Positions 29,128 through 37,861 of a stretch of DNA of 64,000 nt are shown here, in pieces (position 1 is the first letter of the stretch; each line of letters begins with the position of its first letter). Made by a program: the position numbers and the translations under genes. Source of the DNA: Paraburkholderia polaris (GTDB lineage Bacteria > Pseudomonadota > Gammaproteobacteria > Burkholderiales > Burkholderiaceae). The DNA is taken from contig NZ_JABBGJ010000004.1 of NCBI RefSeq assembly GCF_012927345.1, positions 62,001 to 126,000 on the forward strand. Reading direction: 5' to 3'. The notes beneath the pieces are model-generated. The model was not told the origin of the DNA. It did not search any database and was given only the letters and a program-made list of their open reading frames with translations.

Positions 29128-30729
29128 CTAGTTTTCGACTGCCGATTCGACGCAATGATCAGAGGTGGCCGAGAACAATGATGCGTCCATGAGCGGTAAC
29201 GGGTCGAGGATACGGGCCGGAGCGAACGCCATATGCTCGAGAACATCCCGACGTACATCGACGCCCGGAGCAACCTCAGTCAGCACAAGGCCTTGGGCAG
29301 TCTGCTCGAAGACGGCACGTTCCGTGACGATCAACGCGCTTTGCCCAGCCGACACCCCCTTCGCGACCGAATAGGTAATGCTCTGCGCGGTATCGACGAA
29401 CTTGCTGACCTTGCCCTCCTTAAGAATCTTCATGCGACCTGCGTCATACGCGATATCAAGTCCACCCGTAGTGAACGAGCCCGTGAACACGAGCCGCTGG
29501 GCATTCATTGCGATGTCGATAAAGCCCCCCGCTCCCGGGTTGACCTTGCCGAACTTGCTGACATTGACCGTTCCATGCGAATCATATTCAGCGAATGCCA
29601 GCGCAGCAAAGCGACACAGCCCCCCGTCGATCACGTCGAACTGTGTGACGCCATCCATCATGGCCTGCGGATACAGGTTCGCCGAAAACTGCCAGCCGTT
29701 CATCACGATCCCGCCGTAGGAACCGTGTTCCGTCGTGAACCAGTAGTCATCCGATCCAGTTTCGGAGTCGATAAGGCCCTGCTCCGCCATCACCAGGGGT
29801 ACGTCGGCTGCTGCGCCAAAACCGAAAATCGACAGTTCATGCTTGCGTACTTCCATCGCCGCGCGCCGTGCGATTACCTTGTCGGGACCAAAAGGAATCG
29901 CGGGCAACGCTGTACTCGCGCCGACCGAGCGCAGATACGCTTCGTTATACGGAGTATCGGTGCTCATCATCATGTCGGGCTCGACCACGAGCGCGTCGAC
30001 CAGCATGCCGGGCAGTCGAACTGACGTTGCCGGTCGCTGCCCGCGCGGTACGATTCGCCGAACCTGGGCGATGACGCGACCGCCACTTGCCTTGGCCGCC
30101 AGAGCGAGGGCCAGACCGGCCGAAACCAACGGTTCGTCTTCGAACGAAAGATTCCCGAACTCGTCGGCGCTACTCGCGCGAATGATCGCTACGTCAATGG
30201 GCCAGGTCGGATAGAACAACACCTCCTCGTGGTTCAGCCGGATCTTCTGGATCAGATCATCCTGGCAGCGCCCGGAGAACTTCCCTCCACCGAAATCCGG
30301 ATCTGCGTAGGTTCCCACCCCCACACGCGTCACATAGCCGGGGCTCTTGCGCGCAACTTCGCGCAACCAGTGCATCGAGGCACCGATCGGCCACGAATAC
30401 GCTTCAATCCGGTTCTCCTGGATCAGTTTCATCAGAGCCGGGCGCTGACCAGTACGCGGGTCGACCGGGTTGATGTAAGACCCGGAGACAATGCGTTTCA
30501 TCAGACCTTCCTGCGCCACATGGTCCATACCACGGATGTTGACTGCGTCTCCCGTGCCGCACGGAAAGTAAAACGTGAGGTTGCGTGGTGAGCCAGTTTC
30601 GCGAAAGCGCTTGCCAAGCGCTTCAAGTGTGGCCTCCGGAACCACCCATCCGATGACCCCCACCGACGCCACAGTTTGTCCGTCCTGAATCGATGCGACG
30701 GCCGCGGCCGCAGAGATAATCTTTGTCAT
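29128..30729 (-). CDS. Acyl-CoA:acetate/3-ketoacid CoA-transferase, fused subunits
   Basis: 533 residues, the fused alpha-beta form of family I CoA-transferases (PCT/YdiF-like). The N-terminal half starts KIISAAAAVASIQDGQTVAS. The C-terminal half has the likely catalytic glutamate in FTTEHGSYGG (about residue 334) and NPGAGGFIDIA. It would activate the pathway acid to its CoA ester. Its ATG overlaps the hydratase stop by four bases, so translation is coupled. The acid cannot be named from the sequence. Confidence 0.88.
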   Translation of the reverse strand: MTKIISAAAAVASIQDGQTVASVGVIGWVVPEATLEALGKRFRETGSPRNLTFYFPCGTGDAVNIRGMDHVAQEGLMKRIVSGSYINPVDPRTGQRPALMKLIQENRIEAYSWPIGASMHWLREVARKSPGYVTRVGVGTYADPDFGGGKFSGRCQDDLIQKIRLNHEEVLFYPTWPIDVAIIRASSADEFGNLSFEDEPLVSAGLALALAAKASGGRVIAQVRRIVPRGQRPATSVRLPGMLVDALVVEPDMMMSTDTPYNEAYLRSVGASTALPAIPFGPDKVIARRAAMEVRKHELSIFGFGAAADVPLVMAEQGLIDSETGSDDYWFTTEHGSYGGIVMNGWQFSANLYPQAMMDGVTQFDVIDGGLCRFAALAFAEYDSHGTVNVSKFGKVNPGAGGFIDIAMNAQRLVFTGSFTTGGLDIAYDAGRMKILKEGKVSKFVDTAQSITYSVAKGVSAGQSALIVTERAVFEQTAQGLVLTEVAPGVDVRRDVLEHMAFAPARILDPLPLMDASLFSATSDHCVESAVEN

Positions 30730-31469
30730 GACTTCACCTTGAATTTCGAAAAAATAGCCTGCGCCGCGCCGCCTTCGCAGTTGCTTGCAAAATGACAGGA
30801 CGCCAGATTGTCGAGTCGCTCGCCGTCGAGCGTGACGAAGGGTTCGAAGAAACGTTTGGTCGACGCAATCGCATCGGGGGGCAATTCGGCTAGCCGTTTA
30901 GCGAGCGAGATCGCCTGCTGGTCGGCAAGCCCGGGTTGGCTCACATAGTCCGCGACGCCGAGGCGGTGTGCTTCAGTACCATCGATCGGGTCCGCTGCCC
31001 AGGTCAGAAGTCGCGCGCGAACGGGACCCACGCGGGCAAGCAGAGCCTGGAGCCCCCAGGGCGGTAGCCAGCCGTTTGGTACTTCAGGAAGATGCCAGCG
31101 CGTATTTGACGCAGTCACCACGACATCACACGAGATTGCGAGAACGAAGCCGCCGCCAAGTGCAAACCCTTCGACTGCGGCGATCACGGGTTTGGACAAC
31201 CCTGCGATAGATCGCGCGACTCGAGCGGTCTCCGACTCCGAATCGCACATCTCCTGGATCGACATGGTGCTGAGCTCCTTCAGATCGCTGCCGGAACAGA
31301 AAGCAGGAGGAGCACCGGACACGACAATTGCACGCACGGCTGGATCTCGATCAGCCTGCTGCAGTTCCTGCCCCAGTTCGTCGATTGAGGTGCCGTCGAG
31401 CGCGTTGCGACGCGCGGGTCGATTCAGGGTCAGCTGACGAACATGACCGATATTTACAATAATCATCAA
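30726..31469 (-). CDS. Enoyl-CoA hydratase/isomerase
   Basis: A 247-residue crotonase-fold protein. The oxyanion-hole segments are FCSGSDLKEL (residues about 58-67) and GFALGGGFVLA (about 100). The glutamate in HLPEVPNGWLPPWG sits at a usual catalytic place. It hydrates or isomerises an enoyl-CoA, or acts as another crotonase-type enzyme. It lies 36 bases after the FAD oxidoreductase and overlaps the CoA-transferase. Confidence 0.88.
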   Translation of the reverse strand: MMIIVNIGHVRQLTLNRPARRNALDGTSIDELGQELQQADRDPAVRAIVVSGAPPAFCSGSDLKELSTMSIQEMCDSESETARVARSIAGLSKPVIAAVEGFALGGGFVLAISCDVVVTASNTRWHLPEVPNGWLPPWGLQALLARVGPVRARLLTWAADPIDGTEAHRLGVADYVSQPGLADQQAISLAKRLAELPPDAIASTKRFFEPFVTLDGERLDNLASCHFASNCEGGAAQAIFSKFKVKS

Positions 31470-31505
31470 TACACTCCACGTTTACGTTTCATTGGTTGAG
31501 CCCTT

Positions 31506-32846
31506 TCATTGCAGACATGCGCCGTCTCGCTCAAGCGCGTCGCGTATCGCCTGTGGTTCCAGCGCGCGCGGCTCGATCCTTTGTCGGACGGCGAGCGTCG
31601 CGGCATGACCGATCGCGTGACCATATGAAAAGCACTGAGCGGTGACCCGTGCGGAGGCAACCGCCTCATGTTCTGCAGACAGACATCGCCCAGCGACGAG
31701 CAGACCCTCGCCACGGGATGGCACGAAACAGCCGTAGGGCACTTCGTAGTAGTCGTCCAGCACCCATTCCACCTTGGGTTTCGCGCCGGCGTGCAGTTCG
31801 ATCGGCCAAGGCGAGCGTGCGATACCCGCGGAAAACTTGCGGGCACTCACGACGTCTGCGTTCATCAGCTTCGAGACGCCTTCGACCTGACGTGTCTGGC
31901 GTACGCCCACCTGAACGCCGGTATCGTTTATGAAGGCGTTTTCGCACCCGGCCACGTACTCTCTAAGGAAGCGGGCGTATGCGTGCACCTGACGCCGACC
32001 GTTCAGTTCGGCTTCCGTGAAATCTTCATAGAAAAGTGGATTGAGTTCGCGCCCGTCGGTGCCAGTAATTCGGGTGCAGTTGCATAGCAACTCTCCTGGC
32101 CTGGTCGTCGGGAAGAGCCAGATTTTTGATCGGGGGAGATTGTCGCCAGCGAGGTGACGTTCGTGTAGGAGTGCAGAGATCGCTGCGCCCATGATCGTGT
32201 CGTCACCGTAAGCTGCGGTGAAGCGTGCGACGTCCACACCTTGTAGCCGGAAAATCATGGTCGGATTCTGTACACGACCTTCATCGCCTACAAAACTGTC
32301 CAATCCAGCCATCGCAACCAGATCGGCATCCCCGCTTGCGTCGACAGTAACGTGCGCGCGAATCGTCAACGGTCCCTGCTTGGTCCACGCGGTGACGCCT
32401 TCGGTGCGCTCGTTCCCGTCAAGCAGGACGCCGGTCGCGACTGCGTGATAGATGACGTGGACACCGGTCTCGCTCAGTAGAGCGTCGGCCGCGTCCCGCC
32501 ACACGAGAGGGTCGTGAACGCGCGTCCACGTTTTGCCGTAACGCAGCGGCGCGCCAAGCCCTCCGCGTTCTTCCAGTAGTTTGCAAAATTCCTGCGCAAA
32601 GCCGAAAACGACGGGCTCAGGCTTCGCGGCTACGCGGTCTGTAGCGAGATACATGCCGCACACGGTCCCCGAAAGCCCAGCTACCGCCCCCCCACCGCAA
32701 AAGCCGTAACGTTCCAGCAGCACTACTTTAAGTCCCTGACGCCGCGCGGTGACCGCAGTGGCAACGCCGGCGGCACCTCCACCTATCACAAGGACATCAC
32801 ACTGAAGATCACCAACCGTACGAACGTCGATCCCTGCCTTTTTCAT
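31506..32846 (-). CDS. FAD-dependent oxidoreductase (FAD_oxidored family)
   Basis: 446 residues from ATG 32846, preceded by GAGG. An ATG at 32858 and a TTG at 32867 are in frame but touch the palindrome. The FAD motif is DVLVIGGGAAGVATAVTARR and the second mark is TVDASGDADLVAMAG (about residue 160). It has GFCGGGAVAGLSGT and a C-terminal LLVAGRCLSAEHEAVASAR, as in the PF12831 family of oxidoreductases. As the first gene of a four-gene operon it probably makes or removes a double bond in the acid before CoA transfer. Confidence 0.82.
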   Translation of the reverse strand: MKKAGIDVRTVGDLQCDVLVIGGGAAGVATAVTARRQGLKVVLLERYGFCGGGAVAGLSGTVCGMYLATDRVAAKPEPVVFGFAQEFCKLLEERGGLGAPLRYGKTWTRVHDPLVWRDAADALLSETGVHVIYHAVATGVLLDGNERTEGVTAWTKQGPLTIRAHVTVDASGDADLVAMAGLDSFVGDEGRVQNPTMIFRLQGVDVARFTAAYGDDTIMGAAISALLHERHLAGDNLPRSKIWLFPTTRPGELLCNCTRITGTDGRELNPLFYEDFTEAELNGRRQVHAYARFLREYVAGCENAFINDTGVQVGVRQTRQVEGVSKLMNADVVSARKFSAGIARSPWPIELHAGAKPKVEWVLDDYYEVPYGCFVPSRGEGLLVAGRCLSAEHEAVASARVTAQCFSYGHAIGHAATLAVRQRIEPRALEPQAIRDALERDGACLQ

Positions 32847-32858
32847 CTGTCGCCTCAT

Positions 32859-32888
32859 TGTCGTCAACTGACATATCAGTTGACGACA
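32859..32888. promoter_or_regulatory. 30-bp perfect palindrome, operator or leader hairpin
   Basis: Two perfect 13-base arms, TGTCGTCAACTGA and its complement, surround CATA. The element starts at the base next to the -10 box and covers the expected transcription start and most of the leader. This is a classic repressor position. The GntR gene at 26641 is a candidate. Confidence 0.75.
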
Positions 32889-32917
32889 TTTTTAACGAAG
32901 GAAGAGCAGGCTGTCAA
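32889..32917 (-). promoter_or_regulatory. Sigma-70 promoter of the organic-acid operon
   Basis: On the minus strand the -35 box is TTGACA (32917-32912), the spacer is exactly 17 bases, and the -10 box is TAAAAA (32894-32889). Start of transcription is expected near 32882, inside the palindrome. Confidence 0.7.
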
Positions 32918-33413
32918 CGACGGATAAATGGAACAAACCCTGGTGACGGGTCGCCACATGGTGCGAGAAGCAGACCGGGCGGCCCTTGGCGCGCGCACGG
33001 ACGCGCATATTTAGTGTTTTCCCTAGGCGCATCTCGACCGCGAATGGCGAGGCACTGAAGGTCTATCTGCTCGGGCAGCCGAGCTACACCGCAGGGACGA
33101 CCTCCCGCAATGACGAGTGGGGCGGCGACTGGCGCGATGCCAACAGCGCTCGCAACCGCAATCGCTCCCTGCAATGCGGCACCGTAAACGAAAGCTGCAA
33201 TCGCCATTTTCGGCGGATAGGGCACTGTGCGCTCCAGCAGCGAACGAATCCTTTCAGGAATACCTGGTAACGCCCCCCGACGCCGGCAACCGTCTTCGAG
33301 ATCAACACCCGCGCCGTATCGAGCAAGCGCTGCATCACTGTCTCCGCACCCCGTTCCGCCACGGTCGGAATTTCAGCTTCATGAAGGCACTGCCCTGCTT
33401 ATGTCGTCTCCGC
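32918..33413. other. Region without a recognisable gene
   Basis: About 500 bases. Two overlapping minus-strand frames (33362-33084, starting MAERGAETVMQRLLDTARVL; and 33225-32914, with PKMAIAAFVYGAALQGAIAV) together look like one broken small gene joined by a frameshift near 33215. I do not recognise it, and no ribosome site supports either start. Confidence 0.4.
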
Positions 33414-34073
33414 TCAGTGCCGCCACGACCCATGCGGCAACTCGACGTCCCGTCTCGCCGCAGCCAATCCTTCAGCGATGCCCGCGCGATCCAGCGCAAT
33501 GCAGTAGACCGGCTTGGCACGCTCGAAGCGCCAACTGTCGGCGAGGGTCCCGGCGTCGACTGGATCGAAGCCGAACTGATCGAGAAGCCCGCTCACGACG
33601 TGTTTGGCCGGCGCGTCATCGCCGGCGAACGGCAGTGCCCGGCGGTTCGGCGCATCGGCAGGCTTGCCGTCCGTTTCGAGGTCCTTCGCCAGAATCGCGT
33701 TGAAGGCCTTAACCACTTTCGCGCCCGGCAATGCGGCGGCCAGCATCTGGCTGGTGGTCGTCGAGCGACTGTCGAGCGCTTCGATCCGGCCATCGCGTTC
33801 GGGATAGTGGTTGCATGTGTCGATCACGATCTTGCCGTCGAGCGCGGTAACCGGCAGCGCTGCAATGCTCGAGAACGGCACGGCCACCACCACGACGTCG
33901 CCGAACCTGGCCGCCTGTTCAGCCGTGCCGAGCGCACAACCGATCGCCGCGGCCGTGCTGATCAAGGTCCGCGGATCACGGGAATTGCTGATCATGACTT
34001 CGTGACCAGCGTTGCTGGCGAGCGTCGCCATCGCGCGGCCGATAAAGCCGGCGCCGAGAATGCCTATTTTCAT
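33414..34073 (-). CDS. NADPH-dependent F420 reductase-like NAD(P)-binding protein
   Basis: 219 residues. It starts MKIGILGAGFIGRAMATLA, a Rossmann fold with GxGxxG, followed by ISNSRDPRTL, where the Arg suggests NADP. VVVVAVPF, DTCNHYPERDG and AFNAILAKDL are typical of the family called F420 reductase-like. Burkholderiaceae are not expected to use F420 widely, so another small-molecule reduction is likely. It diverges from a LysR gene that probably controls it. Confidence 0.82.
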   Translation of the reverse strand: MKIGILGAGFIGRAMATLASNAGHEVMISNSRDPRTLISTAAAIGCALGTAEQAARFGDVVVVAVPFSSIAALPVTALDGKIVIDTCNHYPERDGRIEALDSRSTTTSQMLAAALPGAKVVKAFNAILAKDLETDGKPADAPNRRALPFAGDDAPAKHVVSGLLDQFGFDPVDAGTLADSWRFERAKPVYCIALDRAGIAEGLAAARRDVELPHGSWRH

Positions 34074-34141
34074 GTTTCACACTCCATGTCTATCTGAGGA
34101 TCGCGCCGCTGAGCGCACGCCCGTCGGTGAGAAACACTATG

Positions 34142-34158
34142 ATTCAAAACTTCAATCG
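34142..34158. promoter_or_regulatory. Candidate LysR-type site
   Basis: Within the 133-base divergent gap the bases GATTCAAAACTTCAATC form an interrupted dyad (GATT/AATC) with a T-N11-A core, as expected for a LysR binding site. Confidence 0.35.
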
Positions 34159-34206
34159 GATAAACATGCATGATCTGATGACTGTCGAAACCAGGAGTGG
34201 GGAATA

Positions 34207-35103
34207 ATGGACCGTTTGACCAGCATGGCCGTGTTCGTGAAAACGGCCGACAGCGGCTCGTTCGCCGCGGCCGCACTCGCCTTCGGCATCTCGTCGCAGA
34301 TGGCCGGCAAGCATGTCAGCACGCTGGAAGAGCGCGTCGGCGCGCGTTTGCTCAACCGGACCACGCGCCGCCAGAACCTCACGGAGATCGGCCAGATTTT
34401 CTACGAACGCTGCAAGGCGCTGCTGGCGGATGCCGAAGCGGCCGAATCGGTCGCGCAGGAGCTGTCGGCCTCGCCGCGCGGGCGTTTGCGCGTCACCGCG
34501 CCGGTCACCTTCGGCGCCTGCTGTCTCGCGCCGATGATCACGCGCTATCTGAAGGCCCATCCCGAGGTGCGGGTCGAATTGGCGCTGACCGACCGCTTCG
34601 TCGATCTGATCGACGAAGGGTATGAAGCCGCGATCCGCCTCGGCTCGCTGTCGGATTCGTCGTTGATCGCACGGCCGTTGATGCCGTACCGGCTGATCGC
34701 CTGCGCGTCGCCCGGCTATCTGGCCGAGCGCGGCGAGCCACATACACCGGAAGCGCTGACGGAGCACGAGTGTCTGAGCTTCGTCTACACGAGCTTGCCG
34801 GTTGCGACCGAATGGAGTTTTGCCGACGAGCAAGGCGAACACGCGGTGCCGATCTCCGGCCGCTTTCAGGCCAACGACGTGAAAGCGCTGCTGGCGGCCG
34901 CCCTCAATGGCGCCGGTGTGATACTCGCGCCCGAAGTGGCGGTGAAAGACGAGCTCGCCGCGGGCCGGCTGGTGCGCCTGCTCAACGGCTACGAAGCGCC
35001 CGCGCGCCCCATGCATCTGGTCTTTCCGGCAAGCCGCGTCACCCCGAAACTACGCGCGTTTATCGATCAGGTCGTGGCCGAATTCGGGCCGCACGCCGCG
35101 TGA
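34207..35103 (+). CDS. LysR-family regulator
   Basis: 298 residues with a good ribosome site (AGGAGTGGGG). The HTH is MDRLTSMAVFVKTADSGSFAAAALAFG followed by GKHVSTLEERVGARLLNRTTR (parts: FVKTADSGSFAAAALAFG; VSTLEERVGARLLNRTTR). The substrate-binding half carries ASPRGRLRVTAPVTFG. It belongs to the CrgA/DsdC-like LysR type common in Burkholderiaceae. It diverges from the F420-reductase-like gene, its most likely target. Confidence 0.9.
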   Translation: MDRLTSMAVFVKTADSGSFAAAALAFGISSQMAGKHVSTLEERVGARLLNRTTRRQNLTEIGQIFYERCKALLADAEAAESVAQELSASPRGRLRVTAPVTFGACCLAPMITRYLKAHPEVRVELALTDRFVDLIDEGYEAAIRLGSLSDSSLIARPLMPYRLIACASPGYLAERGEPHTPEALTEHECLSFVYTSLPVATEWSFADEQGEHAVPISGRFQANDVKALLAAALNGAGVILAPEVAVKDELAAGRLVRLLNGYEAPARPMHLVFPASRVTPKLRAFIDQVVAEFGPHAA

Positions 35104-35399
35104 AATGGGTCGCCGGGCACATCCGGAAGACGGCCTCCGCCACCCGCCAATCTTCCCCCATTGACCGCTAGAATTGCCGGCTTTGCCCGCTTCGGGCGCG
35201 CGACAAGGCAAAATACGGGTTTTGCGCGCGCGGAACGCGCCGCAAGACCGGATGAATCAGACCTCGGCGGCTTGCCCGCCGCCGACCCTCGCAAAGACGC
35301 ACGACGACGGCCCAGCAAGCCAATCAGGCCTGCCGGGCCCGTCGCGTGCGGCGCAGCCAGGACAGCTCGTCCTTTAACAGAGCCCCCTCAGGAGCATTC
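35104..35399. other. Upstream region of the DUF2760/Hsp70 operon
   Basis: About 300 bases. It carries GC-rich dyads (for example GCCCGCTTCGGGC near 35188) that may end the LysR transcript, and must also hold the promoter of the chaperone operon. A CAGGAG ribosome site lies at its right end. Confidence 0.45.
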
Positions 35400-36014
35400 A
35401 TGACCGATTCGAACCCATCTTTCCTCGGCAGGATTTCACTTGCCGTCAGTACGTTTTTCAGCATCCTCGGCGATGGCGAATTCGCCGCCGGCGTGCTGCG
35501 CCTGCGTAAGGGTGGCGCGGGTGGCGCCGCTGCCGCGAGCGCCGCATCTGCACCCACACCGGCCGCCGCGCCCACGCCCGCGCCTGCCGCTGCCCCGGCG
35601 CCCGCGCCCCAGCCGGCGCCCACGCTGAAGGAAGCGACCCCGGACGCCGCGCTCCAGTTGCTCGGCCTGCTGCAACGCGACGCGCGCTTCATCGATTTCG
35701 TCGAAGAAGACATCAAGGGCTATAGCGACGCCGACATCGGCGCCGCCGCCCGCCTCGTGCACGACGGCTGCCGCGCGACGCTGCGTGAGCATTTCACGAT
35801 CCGCCCGGTGCGCGACGAAGCCGAAGGCAGCCGCGTGACGCTGGCCGAAGGTTTCGACGCCACCTCGATTCGCCTGACCGGCAACGTCGTCGGCAAGGCG
35901 CCGTTTAACGGCAGCATCAGCCATCGTGGCTGGCGTGTCGACGAAGTGCGTCTGCCGAAGCTGACCGGCAGCCATAACGCCAAGGTGATCGCACCGGCCG
36001 AGGTGGAGCTATGA
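35400..36014 (+). CDS. DUF2760-family protein
   Basis: 204 residues from ATG 35400 (ribosome site CAGGAG). The N-terminal part (ISLAVSTFFSILGDGEFAAGVLRL) is followed by an Ala/Pro linker (about residues 42-75) and a DUF2760 domain (DAALQLLGLLQRDARFIDFVEEDIKGYSDADIGAAARLVH in full, key part LLQRDARFIDFVEED). The function is not known. It overlaps the first Hsp70 gene by four bases (ATGA), so the three products are made in step, and it may be a cofactor or client adaptor of those ATPases. Confidence 0.85.
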   Translation: MTDSNPSFLGRISLAVSTFFSILGDGEFAAGVLRLRKGGAGGAAAASAASAPTPAAAPTPAPAAAPAPAPQPAPTLKEATPDAALQLLGLLQRDARFIDFVEEDIKGYSDADIGAAARLVHDGCRATLREHFTIRPVRDEAEGSRVTLAEGFDATSIRLTGNVVGKAPFNGSISHRGWRVDEVRLPKLTGSHNAKVIAPAEVEL

Positions 36015-37861
36015 GCGACGCACGCTTCTCAATCGGTATCGACCTGGGCACCACGCACTGCGCACTGTCCTACGTGGACACGACAGCCAGCGACGGCGAA
36101 AAGACCGCCCAGGGCGTGCTGCCGATCGCACAACTCACCGGCCCCGGCGCGATCGACAACCTCGATCTGCTGCCGTCGTTCCTCTACGTGCCGCATCCGG
36201 ACGAACTCGCCTCGGGCGACCTGTATCTGCCGTGGACCGGCCAGCGCGAATTCGCGGTCGGCGAGTTCGCCCGCAGCCGCGGCGCGGCCACGCCGATCCG
36301 GCTCGTGTCGAGCGCCAAGAGCTGGCTGTGCCATCCGGGCGTCGACCGTCGCGCGGCGATTCTGCCGAACGACGCGCCGCCCGAAGTCGCGCGCGTTTCG
36401 CCGCTCGAAAGCTCGGTGCGTTATCTGACGCACCTGCGCGAAGCGTGGGATCACGCGCATCCGGATGCACCGTTCAGCCAGCAGGACATCACGGTGACGA
36501 TCCCCGCGTCGTTCGATCCGGCTGCGCGCGAGCTGACCGCCGAAGCCGCCGAGGCTGCCGGTTACGGCCGCATGACGCTGCTCGAAGAGCCGCAAGCCGC
36601 GCTGTATAGCTGGATTCAGAAGAGCGGCGGCCAGTGGCGCAAGCAGGTCAAGGTCGGCGACATCATTCTCGTGGTCGATGTGGGCGGCGGGACGACCGAC
36701 CTTTCGCTGATCGCCGTGATCGAGCGCGAAGGCAATCTCGAACTGCATCGCGTCGCGGTCGGCGAACATATTCTGCTGGGCGGCGACAACATGGATCTCG
36801 CGCTGGCTCACGTGGTCGCGCGCAAGCTTGCAGCACAAGGTACCCAGGCCGACGCGTGGCAACTGCGCGCCCTCACCTATGCATGCCGGTCGGCCAAGGA
36901 AACGCTGCTTAGCGATCCCACCACCGACACGGTGCCGCTCGTCGTGCCGAGCCGCGGTTCGAAGCTGATCGGCGGTTCGATCCGCACCGAGCTGACGCGC
37001 GCCGAGTTGACCCAGACGATCCTCGAAGGCTTCTTCCCGCAGGTCGATAGCGCGGCGCGTCCGGTAAGCCGCGCGCGTGCCGGTCTGACGCAACTCGGCC
37101 TGCCGTATGCGCAGGACGCGGGCATCACGCGGCATCTGGCGGCCTTCCTTGGCCGTCAGGTGGGCGCGCTCGCCGAACTCGACGGCTTGCGCGATATCGC
37201 CACCGCGGAGGGCGCGACCTTCCTGCACCCCACCGCTGTGCTCTTCAACGGCGGCGTGTTCAAGTCGCCGCTGCTGGTCGAGCGGATCATGGGCACGCTC
37301 AATGGCTGGCTCAGCGCCGAAGGTGCGCCGCAAGCACGCCTGCTCGAAGGCGCCGATCTCGATCTCGCCGTCGCGCGCGGCGCGGCCTATTACGGCTATG
37401 TGCGGCGCGGCAAGGGCGTGCGCATTCGCGGCGGCACGGCACGCGCGTACTACATCGCGATCGAATCGGCGATGCCCGCCGTCCCCGGTCTCGAGCCGCC
37501 GGTGCAGGCGCTGTGCGTCGCGCCGTTCGGCATGGAGGAAGGCACGGACGCCGAATTGCCGGCGCAGGAGTTCGGGCTGGTCGTCGGCGAGCCGGTGCAC
37601 TTCCGCTTCTTCGGCTCGTCGGTGCGTCGTCAGGATCAGGTCGGCACGCTGCTCGACTTCTGGGGCCCCGAGGAATTGCAGGAACTGGAGGAAATCGAGG
37701 CGACGCTGCCGTCCGCCGGCCGCACCGCCGGTGAAGTCGTGCCGGTGAAGCTGCATGCGCGCGTGACGGAAGCCGGCACGCTCGAACTCGAAGCCATGCC
37801 GCGCGGCACCGACGAGCGCTGGAAGGTCGAGTTCGACGTGCGCGGCAGCGCCAATGCATGA
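36011..37861 (+). CDS. Hsp70-like ATPase (first of two)
   Basis: 616 residues. The nucleotide-binding marks of Hsp70/actin are present: IGIDLGTTHCALSYVD (residues 8-23), LEEPQAALYSW (about 195), VVDVGGGTTDLSLIAV (about 220) and LFNGGVFKSPLL (about 412). The C-terminal substrate-binding region is short and unlike DnaK. It is followed by a second, longer Hsp70-like gene with an ATGA overlap. No DnaJ or GrpE gene is near, so it is a specialised chaperone or an ATP switch. Confidence 0.9.
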   Translation: MSDARFSIGIDLGTTHCALSYVDTTASDGEKTAQGVLPIAQLTGPGAIDNLDLLPSFLYVPHPDELASGDLYLPWTGQREFAVGEFARSRGAATPIRLVSSAKSWLCHPGVDRRAAILPNDAPPEVARVSPLESSVRYLTHLREAWDHAHPDAPFSQQDITVTIPASFDPAARELTAEAAEAAGYGRMTLLEEPQAALYSWIQKSGGQWRKQVKVGDIILVVDVGGGTTDLSLIAVIEREGNLELHRVAVGEHILLGGDNMDLALAHVVARKLAAQGTQADAWQLRALTYACRSAKETLLSDPTTDTVPLVVPSRGSKLIGGSIRTELTRAELTQTILEGFFPQVDSAARPVSRARAGLTQLGLPYAQDAGITRHLAAFLGRQVGALAELDGLRDIATAEGATFLHPTAVLFNGGVFKSPLLVERIMGTLNGWLSAEGAPQARLLEGADLDLAVARGAAYYGYVRRGKGVRIRGGTARAYYIAIESAMPAVPGLEPPVQALCVAPFGMEEGTDAELPAQEFGLVVGEPVHFRFFGSSVRRQDQVGTLLDFWGPEELQELEEIEATLPSAGRTAGEVVPVKLHARVTEAGTLELEAMPRGTDERWKVEFDVRGSANA

